Notes: a model not told the origin generated them from the sequence alone. 64,000 nt of DNA from Falsiruegeria mediterranea M17 (GCF_900302455.1 NZ_ONZG01000009.1:124001-188000), one strand, 5' to 3'; positions 8,548 through 17,896 are shown, counted from the stretch's first letter. Translations and numbers: made by a program.

Positions 8548-10176
8548 TCAGGCCGCCTTTTGAGCCCCCGATCGTCGGTCCTGCAAGATCATGTCGCTGG
8601 CTTTTTCGCCGATCATGATAGCCGGTGCATTTGTGTTGCCGCTGACGATGGCAGGCATGATCGAGGCGTCCGCAATGCGAAGTCCGCCAATGCCATGTAC
8701 CCGCAATCTGTCATCGACGACGGCTTGGTCATCATGACCCATCCGGCAGGTCGAGGTCGGATGATAGATAGTTTGAGCGATGTTGCGCGCGGCCTCAAGG
8801 TGTTGTTCGTCTGTTTCAACCGGACCCACGGGAACGTGTTCGCGCACGATGAAGGGTGACAGGGCTTTGGTCTTGGTCATCGCGCGCGCAAACTTGACTG
8901 CGCGAATGGCACAAAGCTGGTCTGCGGTAGCCGAAAGATAATTCGGCACGATCAGGGGATGATCCTCGGATCGCGGACTGTTGATGTGGATGTGCCCGCG
9001 GCTTTCGGGGCGCAGCTGACAAACGGAAGAGGTAAAGCCCGAAAAGGGGTGCATCTCGATCCCCGGCTTGTCCGCTGACAGCGGCTGGAAGTGGAACTGG
9101 ATGTCAGGGGTTTCCAACCCTTCCATCGATTTGGCAAAAATGACCACCTGGCTTGCGCCAAGGCTCATCGGGCCGGTGCGTTTGAGCGCATATTCCAGGC
9201 CAATTCCCATGCGATGAACGAACGAATTGATAGCGTCATTCAAGGTTGCAACGTTCACTTCATAGACCAGACGTATCTGCAGGTGGTCCTGCAAACACTC
9301 GCCTACGCCTGGAAGTTCGTGCCTCACGCCGATCCCGGCATTTTGCAGAACTTGACCTTGGCCAATTCCCGACAGCTCCAGGATCTGCGGCGAACCAATT
9401 GCCCCTGCGGACAGAATGACTTCTCCACCCGGGCGCAGGCGCGCTGTCTTGGGGGCGTGCTGATGGATGAAGTTCACGCCAGTAACCTGCTTGGGCGCGT
9501 CACTGGCAAAGGCCAGACCGGTGGTGTGGGCATGCGTCAGAACGGTCAGGTTGTCTCGCTTGCCCTTGATCGGGGTCAGGAACGCCTTGGCCGAAGAGCA
9601 GCGAAAGCCTTTCTTGGCGGTTTGGTGAAAGTAGCCTGCACCTTCCTGATTCTCACCGTTGTAGTCATTGGTCCGGGGGACACCCATCTCGACAGCGGCT
9701 TCAATGAACGCCTCAGAGATCTCGGACTTGGCGCGGATCAGGGATACGGAAAGCTCTCCGTCCTGACCGTGCAGTTCGGCATCGCCACCTTCGTGGGTTT
9801 CCGATCGTTTGAACAAGGGGAGCACATCGTCATAAGACCAGCCCCGATTTCCCAACTGCGCCCAGTGGTCATAGTCTTCTTTCTGGCCACGCACGTAGAG
9901 CAAACCATTGATCGAGGACGACCCGCCAAGCGTCTTGCCGCGCGGCCAGTCCAGGCTGCGGCCATTCAGGCCCGGATCAGGCTCGGCCTTGTAGCACCAG
10001 TCGGTGTTTGGGTTGTGCAGCGTCTTGAAGTAGCCAACCGGGATGTGGATCCACGGGTTGTTGTCCTTGCCGCCCGCTTCGAGCAGCAGAACCTTGATCG
10101 ACGGGTCCTTGGACAGGCGGTTGGCCAGTACACAGCCGGCTGAACCGGCACCCACGATGATGTAGTCATAGTCCAT
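8548..10176 (-). CDS. GMC-family FAD-dependent oxidoreductase (choline dehydrogenase-like)
   Basis: A 542-residue GMC flavoenzyme: FAD-binding GAGSAG (8-13), GGSSSINGLLYVRG loop that holds FAD, the second signature GAIGSPQILELSGIG, and the C-terminal HPTSTCRMG plus SGNTNAPAIMIGEKASDMI with the catalytic His/Asn pair. Members oxidise primary alcohols such as choline or long-chain and polyethylene-glycol-type alcohols. It starts three bases after the sulfatase stop, so the two are co-translated. A link to choline is suggested only by that choline-sulfatase-like neighbour; the sequence reads more like the generic alcohol dehydrogenase branch than classical BetA. No signal peptide: cytoplasmic. 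Confidence 0.88.
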   Translation of the reverse strand: MDYDYIIVGAGSAGCVLANRLSKDPSIKVLLLEAGGKDNNPWIHIPVGYFKTLHNPNTDWCYKAEPDPGLNGRSLDWPRGKTLGGSSSINGLLYVRGQKEDYDHWAQLGNRGWSYDDVLPLFKRSETHEGGDAELHGQDGELSVSLIRAKSEISEAFIEAAVEMGVPRTNDYNGENQEGAGYFHQTAKKGFRCSSAKAFLTPIKGKRDNLTVLTHAHTTGLAFASDAPKQVTGVNFIHQHAPKTARLRPGGEVILSAGAIGSPQILELSGIGQGQVLQNAGIGVRHELPGVGECLQDHLQIRLVYEVNVATLNDAINSFVHRMGIGLEYALKRTGPMSLGASQVVIFAKSMEGLETPDIQFHFQPLSADKPGIEMHPFSGFTSSVCQLRPESRGHIHINSPRSEDHPLIVPNYLSATADQLCAIRAVKFARAMTKTKALSPFIVREHVPVGPVETDEQHLEAARNIAQTIYHPTSTCRMGHDDQAVVDDRLRVHGIGGLRIADASIMPAIVSGNTNAPAIMIGEKASDMILQDRRSGAQKAA

Positions 10177-10179
10177 TGT

Positions 10180-11718
10180 TCACACGACCTTGTCAGGTTT
10201 TGCCGGGGCCACATAGGGCAGTCGGGCTTTGGCCTTGGTGTCAGCCGCACCCGCGTTGCGGATGTAGCGGCGGTCGTCATCCTCGCGCACGAGATTGACG
10301 TATGAGGGTTCACCCCCCGTGATATTATGGATGGCCAAACGGCGTTGCTGGCTGGCGCGGATCTGCACCCGCAGCGCATCCGGGTCCCAGTCATCGAACA
10401 GAATCCCCTCCAGTTCGGCCCGCAGGTCGGCATGGGTCGGATCATCGGCCAGGTTGTTGACCTCGTTTGGGTCGTCGTCGGTGTTGTAGAGCAGGGTATC
10501 CACCCCCTCGAGCCACATCAGCTTCCATGGTCCACGCTTGACCATGCGGCTTGGCCCGGTGGAGCCGTCGGCGGCAAACTCGCCAATGCACAGATCGGTC
10601 ATGGCATCAGTGTTGCCGTTCAAGGCAGGCACCAAAGAATTCCCATCGATGGGTGACGCGTACCCGTTCCAGGCCTCACCCGCCGCCATGTCCATCAACG
10701 TCGGCATCAGGTCCACCAGCGAGCAGTTCTCTTTCACGCGGGCCGCGGAGTAACGGTTGGGTGCATGCACGATGAACGGGACTTTCGCTGCCCATTCAAA
10801 GAAATGCTGTTTGAACCACATTCCGCGTTCGCCCATCATTTCGCCATGGTCGGCGGTGACGATGACGATGGTGTTCTCGGCTAGGCCGGTTTTCTCCAGC
10901 ACGTCCATCATCTGACCGATTTTCTCGTCGATGTAGGAAATCATGCCGTAATACCCGTGCCGGGCCATGCGACGGTGCTCATCCGTGACGGTGAATTCGT
11001 GGCGCGACTGGCAATAGTGCAGATTGCGGCTCAGGTGATCCATCGCGTTTTCTTCGAGCGGCGGAACAGCGGGGCTCTCGATGTCGTCGTGATCATAGAG
11101 GTCCCAGTATTCCTGCCCGATCACAAACGGCGAGTGTGGCGATGTGAATGAGACCGTCAGCATGAAGGGGCGGCCATCGTCCTTGCGCGCCAGATCATAG
11201 AGCGCCTGAGTGCCGTGATAGGCGACCTCGTCATCGTAATCCATTTGCAGGGTGCGCACGGCAGGGCCGCTTTCGATGATCGGGGCCATGGTCAGGTTAG
11301 TGGGCTTGTATTCGCGCCCCTTCGACCAATCGACCGTCCAGGCAAAGTTCGCGGGATAGATCTCGGTCGTGTGGCGTTTTTCATAGCCGTGCATCTGGTC
11401 GGGGCCGACAAAGTGCATCTTGCCCGACATCTCGACGCGGTAATCCAACCCGCGCAAGTAATGGGCAAAGGTCGGGATGTCGGCGTGAAATTCATTGGCG
11501 TTGTCGTACATCTCGATGGCGAACGGCAGGCGTCCGGCATGCATCGAGGCGCGCGAGGGGCCGCACATGGGCAGATTGCAATAGCAGTTCTCAAAAACGA
11601 CCCCTTCGTCCGCCAGACGGTCGATGTTCGGCGCCTTGACGGTCTTGTTGCCATAGGGCGCAAGGGCGTTGGCAGCGAGTTGGTCGGCCTGAATGAATAG
11701 AATGTTGGGACGGGTCAT
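10180..11718 (-). CDS. Choline-sulfatase-like sulfatase (BetC family)
   Basis: A type I sulfatase of 512 residues, the same length as rhizobial choline sulfatase. Cys52 in MCGPSRASMHAGRLP is the residue converted to formylglycine. Metal-site residues are visible at D12 and in VTADHGEMMGERGMW. Phrases such as SGKMHFVGPDQMHGYEKRHTTEIYPANFAWT and MDYDDEVAYHG closely follow BetC as I remember it. It would release sulfate from choline-O-sulfate or a similar sulfate ester. With no signal peptide it must act on imported substrate, which fits the adjacent TTT transporter. The exact substrate is inference. Confidence 0.85.
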   Translation of the reverse strand: MTRPNILFIQADQLAANALAPYGNKTVKAPNIDRLADEGVVFENCYCNLPMCGPSRASMHAGRLPFAIEMYDNANEFHADIPTFAHYLRGLDYRVEMSGKMHFVGPDQMHGYEKRHTTEIYPANFAWTVDWSKGREYKPTNLTMAPIIESGPAVRTLQMDYDDEVAYHGTQALYDLARKDDGRPFMLTVSFTSPHSPFVIGQEYWDLYDHDDIESPAVPPLEENAMDHLSRNLHYCQSRHEFTVTDEHRRMARHGYYGMISYIDEKIGQMMDVLEKTGLAENTIVIVTADHGEMMGERGMWFKQHFFEWAAKVPFIVHAPNRYSAARVKENCSLVDLMPTLMDMAAGEAWNGYASPIDGNSLVPALNGNTDAMTDLCIGEFAADGSTGPSRMVKRGPWKLMWLEGVDTLLYNTDDDPNEVNNLADDPTHADLRAELEGILFDDWDPDALRVQIRASQQRRLAIHNITGGEPSYVNLVREDDDRRYIRNAGAADTKAKARLPYVAPAKPDKVV

Positions 11719-11748
11719 CGTGTTAAATCCGATTGAGTGGTTTCAAGT

Positions 11749-11773
11749 GGGCGGCACGGTGGGCGCGCCGCCC
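11749..11773 (-). other. Intercistronic stem-loop between tctC and the sulfatase gene
   Basis: GGGCGGC and GCCGCCC form a 7-bp perfect stem in the 78-base gap downstream of tctC and upstream of the sulfatase. There is no T-run, so transcript stabilisation or mild attenuation is more likely than full termination. Confidence 0.45.
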
Positions 11774-11796
11774 AAAGGTCTCTCGTGAGTGGTGGT

Positions 11797-12777
11797 TCAG
11801 CGAATGGTGAGACCCAGTTTGTCCAGAGCAGTGTTGAAGATGTTGTATTGCGCTTCGACGAAGGCCTTGGTTTCTTCGGGGCTGCGAATGTCGACGACGT
11901 TGCCCAGCTGGGTGGTCATGCGGTTCCAGGCCTTGTCGTCCTTCAGCTTTTGCAGCGTGTCGGTCCAGGCGGCGACGACATCTTCGGGCAGATCGGGCGG
12001 GCCGTAGATGGCGCTCCAACCGATGATCTGTTCCATGTCCGGGTATCCCAGTTCGCCAACAGTCGGGATGTCACCCACGGCTTCGAACCGCTCGGGCGTG
12101 GTGATGGCCAGCGCCTTGAGTTGACCGCCCTCGATGGCGTTGATCACACCCGACAGGTTCTGCCACATGAAATCCACCTGACCGCCGATGATCGCGGCGC
12201 GCGCCTTTCCGCCACCTTTGTAAGGGACGTGGATCAGGTTGTCTGCGTTGGCCCCCATGGTGTCGGCCATAACAGCAGTTGCGATGTGCAGCAGCGTGCC
12301 GACCCCGGCCGAGCCGTAAGTCATTTCGGTGCCGTCTTTGATGGCGGCTTCGAACTCGGCAAAGCTGTTGATCGGGCTGTCGCCGGCCACCACCAGGACA
12401 AAGGGGTTGGTTTCGATCAGACCCAGCATGGTGAAGTCGTCCCACTCATACGGGATGGTCTTGTTCATCGCCGGCACGCCCATTTGCGAGCCTACGCGAG
12501 CGGAGAGCAGGGTGTAGCCGTCTGCCTTGGAGTTGATGACGAAGTTCGAGCCTACAACGCCGGCCGCGCCAGTGCGGTTCACGGCCAGGATCGGCTGACC
12601 CAGATAGCTGGGCGCGGTGCCCGAAATCAGACGCGCGGACAGGTCCGCGGCACCGCCGGGTCCGTATGGAATGACCATGGTGATGGGGCGATCGGGATAG
12701 CCTTCGGCCTGGGCCGAGGTCAGCGATGCAACCGCGATCGCGGCGCCCGCTGCCAATGATTTGATGAGTGTTTTCAT
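11797..12777 (-). CDS. tctC: TTT transporter substrate-binding protein (TctC/Bug family)
   Basis: A 326-residue periplasmic protein with a signal peptide (about 1-24, ending SAQA), followed by GYPDRPITMVIPYGPGGAADLSAR, the canonical start of Bug/TctC proteins, and later GSAGVGTLLHIATAVMADTMGA and VPYKGGGKARAAIIGGQVDF. It delivers a small, usually carboxylated, ligand to TctAB. GGGAGGA precedes the ATG at 12777. It is divergent from the ROK-tctB-tctA-phosphoesterase genes, so the three transporter subunits are split over two transcripts around the regulator promoter. The ligand is not predictable from sequence. Confidence 0.9.
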   Translation of the reverse strand: MKTLIKSLAAGAAIAVASLTSAQAEGYPDRPITMVIPYGPGGAADLSARLISGTAPSYLGQPILAVNRTGAAGVVGSNFVINSKADGYTLLSARVGSQMGVPAMNKTIPYEWDDFTMLGLIETNPFVLVVAGDSPINSFAEFEAAIKDGTEMTYGSAGVGTLLHIATAVMADTMGANADNLIHVPYKGGGKARAAIIGGQVDFMWQNLSGVINAIEGGQLKALAITTPERFEAVGDIPTVGELGYPDMEQIIGWSAIYGPPDLPEDVVAAWTDTLQKLKDDKAWNRMTTQLGNVVDIRSPEETKAFVEAQYNIFNTALDKLGLTIR

Positions 12778-12895
12778 GTGTTCCTCCCAGAGAGATTCGG
12801 CCTGTTTTTCCTTGGCCGTGTAAGGTTTTGGTTGACTTCGGCCCTTTCTCAGGAAAGTTTGTTACTGTCTGTAATTAACTCGGAACCGAAAACAA
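12778..12895. promoter_or_regulatory. Divergent promoter region of the TTT locus
   Basis: Between tctC and the ROK gene, 118 bases. A loose inverted repeat GTTA-N11-TAAC (12861-12879) lies about 15 bases before the ROK start and is a candidate operator; the match is short and I give it little weight. Confidence 0.4.
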
Positions 12896-14101
12896 ATGCA
12901 AGACACTTTGCCAAACACACTTTCCACGGCGGGCATTCGGCGCGCCAATCGAGAGGAGATTTTGCGCACGGTTTTCTCGCAAGGCGGGACAACCCGTTTG
13001 CAGTTGGTCAAGCACACCGGGCTGACCGGGGCGGCGGTCTCGCGGATCACCCGCGAGCTGATTGAGGCCGGGCTGCTGGTCGAAGGCGAGCGTGTTCAAT
13101 CCAAAGGGAAAACTGGTCGCAAAGAGGTCACGCTGAGCATGGCCCAGAACACGGCATTTGTTCTTGGGTTCACGGTCACGGCCAACCGCCTTTCGGTGGG
13201 TGTTTCGGATGTTTCAGGCACCGAGATCGAGACGCGCCAATTGCACATCAGTCGGACCCGCGCCGAAGAGGTTTTGCGCGCTTTGTGCGAGACGGCGCAC
13301 GCCATGATCGCCGAGCTAGGGCTTGAGTCGAATCGTATCATTGGCGTCGGCGTCATGGTCGCGGCGGCCAGCCGAAACTGCGTCGACGGGGTTGTGACGT
13401 CCGCGCCCTTGGGTTGGACCAGCGTGCCTGTGGGTCAGCTGATCGAAGAGAACATGTGCCTGCCCGTCAGCGTCGAGGTGCGCGCCGTATCGCTGCTGCA
13501 GGTCGAAATGACACGCGGGCAAGGGGCCGGGCAGGGCGATCTGGTTCTGGTCAACAACAGCCTTGGTATCGGGGCCGCGGCGGTGCTGGGGGGGCATCAA
13601 CTGGCAGGCGCATCCTGTGACATCGCGCATCTGGCCTTTGCAGGGGACAGCCGCTCCTGTTCGTGCGGGCGCAAAGGGTGCCTGGAGGCCACAGCATCTG
13701 GATTTGCGGTCGTGGACCAGCTGATTGCGGCCGGAAAATTGGAATCCGCACGCGACAGCAGCCGCAAGGCGGCAGCTTTAGCCCGCGCATTGCAAATGGC
13801 CGAAGATGGGGATGGAGAGGTCAAGCGCGCGTTTTTTGAGGCAGGTCAACGCATGGCGCTTGGATTGGATGCCGTAGCTGCGCTTTTGGGCCCTTCGAGC
13901 ATCATCCTTGCTGGGGAAACCGGTCGACAGCCGGATTTCGTCGAAGGCGCCCGCAATCACCTCAAGTCGCTGCGGGTCACGGACCCCGGCTTTGAGCTGT
14001 TGGTCAGCCAGGTCACGTCGAACACCGCTGTCATCAACTACGCGCTGGAGCGGTTCTTGTTCTCCAGCGAACTGGATCTGGATCGCCTGCAGGCGGACTA
14101 A
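12896..14101 (+). CDS. ROK-family transcriptional regulator
   Basis: A 401-residue NagC/XylR-type repressor. A MarR-like winged helix occupies about 14-75 (RREEILRTVFSQGGTTRLQLVKHTGLTGAAVSRITRELIEAGL) and the ROK sugar-kinase fold follows. The zinc motif CSCGRKGCLE is intact. The ATP-binding DxGGT motif is absent (GFTVTANRLSVGV instead), so it is a regulator, not a kinase. ROK regulators usually respond to sugars or their derivatives. It heads the tctBA operon and faces tctC, and so probably controls both sides. Confidence 0.9.
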   Translation: MQDTLPNTLSTAGIRRANREEILRTVFSQGGTTRLQLVKHTGLTGAAVSRITRELIEAGLLVEGERVQSKGKTGRKEVTLSMAQNTAFVLGFTVTANRLSVGVSDVSGTEIETRQLHISRTRAEEVLRALCETAHAMIAELGLESNRIIGVGVMVAAASRNCVDGVVTSAPLGWTSVPVGQLIEENMCLPVSVEVRAVSLLQVEMTRGQGAGQGDLVLVNNSLGIGAAAVLGGHQLAGASCDIAHLAFAGDSRSCSCGRKGCLEATASGFAVVDQLIAAGKLESARDSSRKAAALARALQMAEDGDGEVKRAFFEAGQRMALGLDAVAALLGPSSIILAGETGRQPDFVEGARNHLKSLRVTDPGFELLVSQVTSNTAVINYALERFLFSSELDLDRLQAD

Positions 14102-14122
14102 AAGAAACCGAAGGGAGGAAAC

Positions 14123-14605
14123 ATGTCAAAATCTTCTGACATCATAGCAGGGGCGGTCTTTCTGACGCTCGGGGTGCTGCTGATCTTTGTTTTGATACCT
14201 GTGGGTGTCGATGAGCCCCGCAAAGTGCCGTTTGCTGCGGCGTCGCCGTCGTATTACCCCAAGCTGATTGGCTATGTGATCGGCCTTTTGGGAGCGGGTA
14301 TTCTGGTTCAGGGGCTACGGCGTGCACCGGACGATACCCCGTCCGTAGGCTTCGCGCCCTATGCCAAGGTGCCGGTGGCGATGGGGATCATGGCTGTCTT
14401 CTATCTCTTGCTGCCGTTTCTGGGTTTCATCTTGGGCGCGATGCTGGCTCTTTGTGCCTTGATGCTGCTGGCGGGAGAGCGCTCTCCGAAGGTTCTGGGG
14501 TTGGTTTCGGTCCTGTTGCCGATTGGCCTCTACCTCTTTTTTGCCAAGGTCGCGGGGATTCCGATCCCGTCCGGTCCCTTGGAACCCTACCTGATAAGGA
14601 TCTGA
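14123..14605 (+). CDS. tctB: TTT transporter small membrane subunit
   Basis: A 160-residue protein with four predicted membrane helices (about 9-30, 48-68, 84-115, 125-145), the size and pattern of TctB. The tail PSGPLEPYLIRI is typical. GGGAGGA precedes the ATG, 21 bases after the ROK stop, and tctA starts five bases after its stop. It is the poorly conserved small partner of TctA in a secondary, ion-driven uptake system. Confidence 0.88.
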   Translation: MSKSSDIIAGAVFLTLGVLLIFVLIPVGVDEPRKVPFAAASPSYYPKLIGYVIGLLGAGILVQGLRRAPDDTPSVGFAPYAKVPVAMGIMAVFYLLLPFLGFILGAMLALCALMLLAGERSPKVLGLVSVLLPIGLYLFFAKVAGIPIPSGPLEPYLIRI

Positions 14606-14609
14606 ACCG

Positions 14610-16100
14610 ATGCTGGATACACTGGCCAATGCCTTTGCCCTGTTTGCGTCGATCGACAACGTCATCGTACTGTTCATCGGCGTGGTCGTCGGAACGGTCG
14701 TGGGCGCGATCCCTGGCATGACAACCCCGATGGCGGTGGCGTTGACGCTGCCGTTTACCTTTTCCATGCCACCTGTCACCGGCATCCTGCTGCTTTTGGG
14801 AGTTTACAAGGGCGGGATCTATGGCGGGTCGATCACTGCGATCCTGATCAACGCACCGGGGACGCCCGCCGCGTCGTGCACCGTTCTCGATGGCTATCCG
14901 CTGGCACGCAAGGGGCAGGCGCGACGCGCGCTCGACATCGCGCTCTATGCGTCATGCGTGGCAGATTTCATTTCGAACATCTCTCTGATCCTGTTTGCGG
15001 GCATTCTGGCGAGCTTTGCGCTTAAATTCCAATCGCCCGAGGTTTTCACTCTGGTCGTGTTCTCGCTGACCATCATCGCGGGTGTGTCAGGGGATCAGTT
15101 GCTCAAGGGTCTGGGATCTGCCGGTCTTGGTCTGCTGTTGGCAACCGTGGGTCTCGATCTGCTCTATGGCACCAATCGCTTTGTCTTTGGCGACGTGAAC
15201 TTGATGAGCGGCCTGAACTTCATCCCGGTCCTGATCGGTTTGTTCGCGGTGCCCGAGATCATCAACTATTTCGTCAAGAATGACGTCGAACTGGAGCAAT
15301 CCAAACTTGCGGGCATAGGTGCCACCTGGAATGACTTCAAAAGCTGCCTTAAGTCGATCATTCGCGGATCGTTCATCGGGGTGATCCTGGGGGCTGTTCC
15401 TGGCATCGGCGGGGCACCGTCGGCGTTCCTGTCGTATTCCGAGGCGCGTCGGACCTCAAAGAACAAGGCCAACTTTGGCAAGGGCGAGATCGAAGGCGTC
15501 GCAGCGGCTGAGGCCGGCAACAACGGCGTGGCCGGTGCCACGATGATCCCGTTGCTGGCGCTTGGCATTCCGGGTGACATCATCACGGCAATCATCCTGG
15601 GGGCGTTCATGATCCACGGGCTGCGTCCCGGGCCGCTGATGTTCCAGCAGAACATCGACCTGATCTATGCCATCTTCATCGGCATCATGCTCAGCTCGTT
15701 CTACCTGCTGATCGTGGGCAAGGCGTCGATCCGGATCATTTCCAAGATTGCGGACATCCCGCAGCGGGTGCTGTTCCCGATCGTGCTGATCCTTTGCGTT
15801 TTTGGTGCGTATGCGGTCAACAACTCAACCTACGATGTCGGCGTGATGCTGGTGATGGGTCTGGTGGGCTATGCGATGCTCAAACTGGCCATACCTGCGG
15901 CACCGTTCCTAATTGCCTTTATCCTTGGCCCACTGCTAGAGGACAACTTCCGCCAGTCTCTGACGATCTCGAGAGGGGATTACAGCATCTTCTTTAGCTC
16001 GACGATCTGTTGGGTATTCTGGGGGCTGACCGCGCTGACCGTTGGGCTGCTGATCTGGCAGCGCGTGGGGAGCGTAAAAACCGAGGTGCCACTGTCGTGA
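14610..16100 (+). CDS. tctA: TTT transporter large membrane subunit
   Basis: A 496-residue, about 12-helix membrane protein. The paired TctA signatures are present: VGTVVGAIPGMTTPMAVALTLP near the N-terminus, GGIYGGSITAILINAPGTPAA, and in the second half GVILGAVPGIGGAPSAFLSYSEARR and GNNGVAGATMIPLLALGIPGD. It forms the translocation path for the ligand captured by TctC. AAGGA lies before the ATG. Its TGA overlaps the GTG start of the following phosphoesterase, so the two are translationally coupled. Confidence 0.93.
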   Translation: MLDTLANAFALFASIDNVIVLFIGVVVGTVVGAIPGMTTPMAVALTLPFTFSMPPVTGILLLLGVYKGGIYGGSITAILINAPGTPAASCTVLDGYPLARKGQARRALDIALYASCVADFISNISLILFAGILASFALKFQSPEVFTLVVFSLTIIAGVSGDQLLKGLGSAGLGLLLATVGLDLLYGTNRFVFGDVNLMSGLNFIPVLIGLFAVPEIINYFVKNDVELEQSKLAGIGATWNDFKSCLKSIIRGSFIGVILGAVPGIGGAPSAFLSYSEARRTSKNKANFGKGEIEGVAAAEAGNNGVAGATMIPLLALGIPGDIITAIILGAFMIHGLRPGPLMFQQNIDLIYAIFIGIMLSSFYLLIVGKASIRIISKIADIPQRVLFPIVLILCVFGAYAVNNSTYDVGVMLVMGLVGYAMLKLAIPAAPFLIAFILGPLLEDNFRQSLTISRGDYSIFFSSTICWVFWGLTALTVGLLIWQRVGSVKTEVPLS

Positions 16101-17827
16101 CCGAACCATTGTTCACATTCGCCGTCTTCACCGACACTCATATCCGCGCGCCCGAGGGGGACTTGTCATCGCCCTATGCGGTGAACACCAAGGCCAACGC
16201 GCGGGCCGAGGTGGCGGCGGCGCTTGTGGCAGCGCAGAACCCTGCGCTGACGATCCACCTTGGTGATATGGTTCATCCCCTGCCGCATATGGCGGCCTAC
16301 GAACCGGCGTGTCAGGAGGCGCGCCGGGTCTTTGCCTGCCTGGAGCCCAACCTGCATTTTGTGCCGGGGAACCACGACATTGGCGACAAACCGCATGACG
16401 CCTCACCAGCGGGGGCGGTGACGCCCGATGCGGTTGCGGCCTATTCGGGTCAATTCGGTGATCAGTGGTCCCATGTAGATCATGGGGACTGCCGGTTCGT
16501 CCTGATCAATTCCTCCATTGTCGGCAGTGGTTTGGATGTGGAACAGGAGCAATTCGACTGGCTCGAACAGGTGCTGGCCACCGACAAACGCACTTTTCTG
16601 TTCTCGCACTATCCGCTCTTCATCGACTCGGTGGATGAGGATGAACACTATGACAACTACGGGCTTCAGGGACGCACGCGGCTGCTCGAGGTGATTGAAC
16701 GACACGGCGTAGAGGCGGTGCTGTCCGGCCATGTGCATCAGTTCTTTTACAACCGTGCAGGCGAGACGAAGTTCTATTGCCTGCCTGCCACCAGTTTTAC
16801 CCGTCAGGACTTTGCCGAGCTCTACAATGCAGGCCCCGAAGCCGAATTTGGCCGCAACGATCGTGGCAAGTTCGGGATCATGTTGGTCGATGTCTTTACA
16901 GACGGGCATCGGTTGCGGTTTGTTCCCACGGGCGGCGCGGAATCGGATGCCGTTGTGGATATGAGCCAACGCAAGCCGCCCGCAAACTCAGGGCTTGTCC
17001 CCTTCATGCGACACGCCTGGTATCAGAGCCGCGATCTGCCCTACACCGGCGCAATGGAAGAGTTCTCACGCAAGCGGGCACGCAATGACTATCCGCTTTT
17101 GCGTTTGTGGCAGATGGGGATCGAAACAGTCCGCACGCCGCTGGCCGATCTGGCCCGACCCGAAAGCCTGCGCCGGGTGCAGGACTTTGCGGCGACCGGC
17201 ATTCGGTTCCATATGTTTACCACGTCGATGCCGGATGAAAGGATGCTGGAGCTGATCGCGGCCAATCGCGATGCCCTGGCCGGACTTGAGATCGTGCAGG
17301 TCGAACCGGATCTGGCCCGCGTCAAGGAAATCGCCAAAGCGCTGATGAAAACCGTGGATGTGCCCCTTTACGTCAGTCGTGCGGCTACTTCGGCTGATAA
17401 CGCGGTCGAGGGGCAGATCTATGCCCACAACGTCTGGACCGGCTACCGCTATGCGCGCCGGGCCGAGATCCTGGATGGTCTGGCCGACACTGGCCTGCCA
17501 CTGCGGCCGATCTTTGCTGTTGGTTGGCGTGCGGACTGGTTGGGCAAGATCGGCGGATTGCAGGATGCGTTTGAGCATCGCGGGATCGAGGGCGCAGTGG
17601 CGGTCCAACTGATGACAGGCAGCCCTGCGACTGCGAACTTTGACGATGACTATATCGTGGAAAGCGTGGCCGAATTGGTGCGTGGCCGGGCGCGGCATCC
17701 CCGTGTCACGGTCATGCTGGATACGTTCGAGACCATCGATCGCGGCTACAACCCGCGCCACGGGTTGATTGACCGGCTGGGCAATTTGACCCCGGCGGGG
17801 CGGTCTTTGACCCTATCGCGTGACTAA
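16097..17827 (+). CDS. Metallophosphoesterase with uncharacterised C-terminal domain
   Basis: A 576-residue two-part protein. Residues 1 to about 270 are a calcineurin-like phosphoesterase: FAVFTDTHIR, GDMVHP, VPGNHD, SHYP and SGHVHQF supply the dimetal ligands, as in CpdA and GpdQ-type enzymes. The remaining 280 or so residues (from HAWYQSRDLPY to the end) look like an alternating beta/alpha fold, possibly a TIM barrel; I do not recognise a family. The GTG at 16097 is chosen because it overlaps the tctA stop (GTGA). No signal peptide: it would act on imported material. Hydrolysis of a phosphodiester or phosphomonoester is likely; substrate unknown. Confidence 0.83.
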   Translation: MTEPLFTFAVFTDTHIRAPEGDLSSPYAVNTKANARAEVAAALVAAQNPALTIHLGDMVHPLPHMAAYEPACQEARRVFACLEPNLHFVPGNHDIGDKPHDASPAGAVTPDAVAAYSGQFGDQWSHVDHGDCRFVLINSSIVGSGLDVEQEQFDWLEQVLATDKRTFLFSHYPLFIDSVDEDEHYDNYGLQGRTRLLEVIERHGVEAVLSGHVHQFFYNRAGETKFYCLPATSFTRQDFAELYNAGPEAEFGRNDRGKFGIMLVDVFTDGHRLRFVPTGGAESDAVVDMSQRKPPANSGLVPFMRHAWYQSRDLPYTGAMEEFSRKRARNDYPLLRLWQMGIETVRTPLADLARPESLRRVQDFAATGIRFHMFTTSMPDERMLELIAANRDALAGLEIVQVEPDLARVKEIAKALMKTVDVPLYVSRAATSADNAVEGQIYAHNVWTGYRYARRAEILDGLADTGLPLRPIFAVGWRADWLGKIGGLQDAFEHRGIEGAVAVQLMTGSPATANFDDDYIVESVAELVRGRARHPRVTVMLDTFETIDRGYNPRHGLIDRLGNLTPAGRSLTLSRD

Positions 17828-17862
17828 GCCCGTGTAACGCCCGCGTCGCAAACAACCTGCGC

Positions 17863-17896
17863 CCCGACGTCAACTTGATATTGGCGTCGGGCGTTT
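17863..17896 (+). terminator. Terminator of the ROK-tctBA-phosphoesterase operon
   Basis: CCCGACGTCAA (17863-17873) pairs with TTGGCGTCGGG (17881-17891), with one G-U pair and a seven-base loop, followed by CGTTT. It lies 36 bases after the phosphoesterase stop. The weak T-run lowers confidence. Confidence 0.6.

Noticed and set aside
9091-10143. A 350-codon plus-strand frame opposite the GMC oxidoreductase
   Set aside because: The minus strand encodes a complete GMC enzyme with all motifs; the opposite frame has none.
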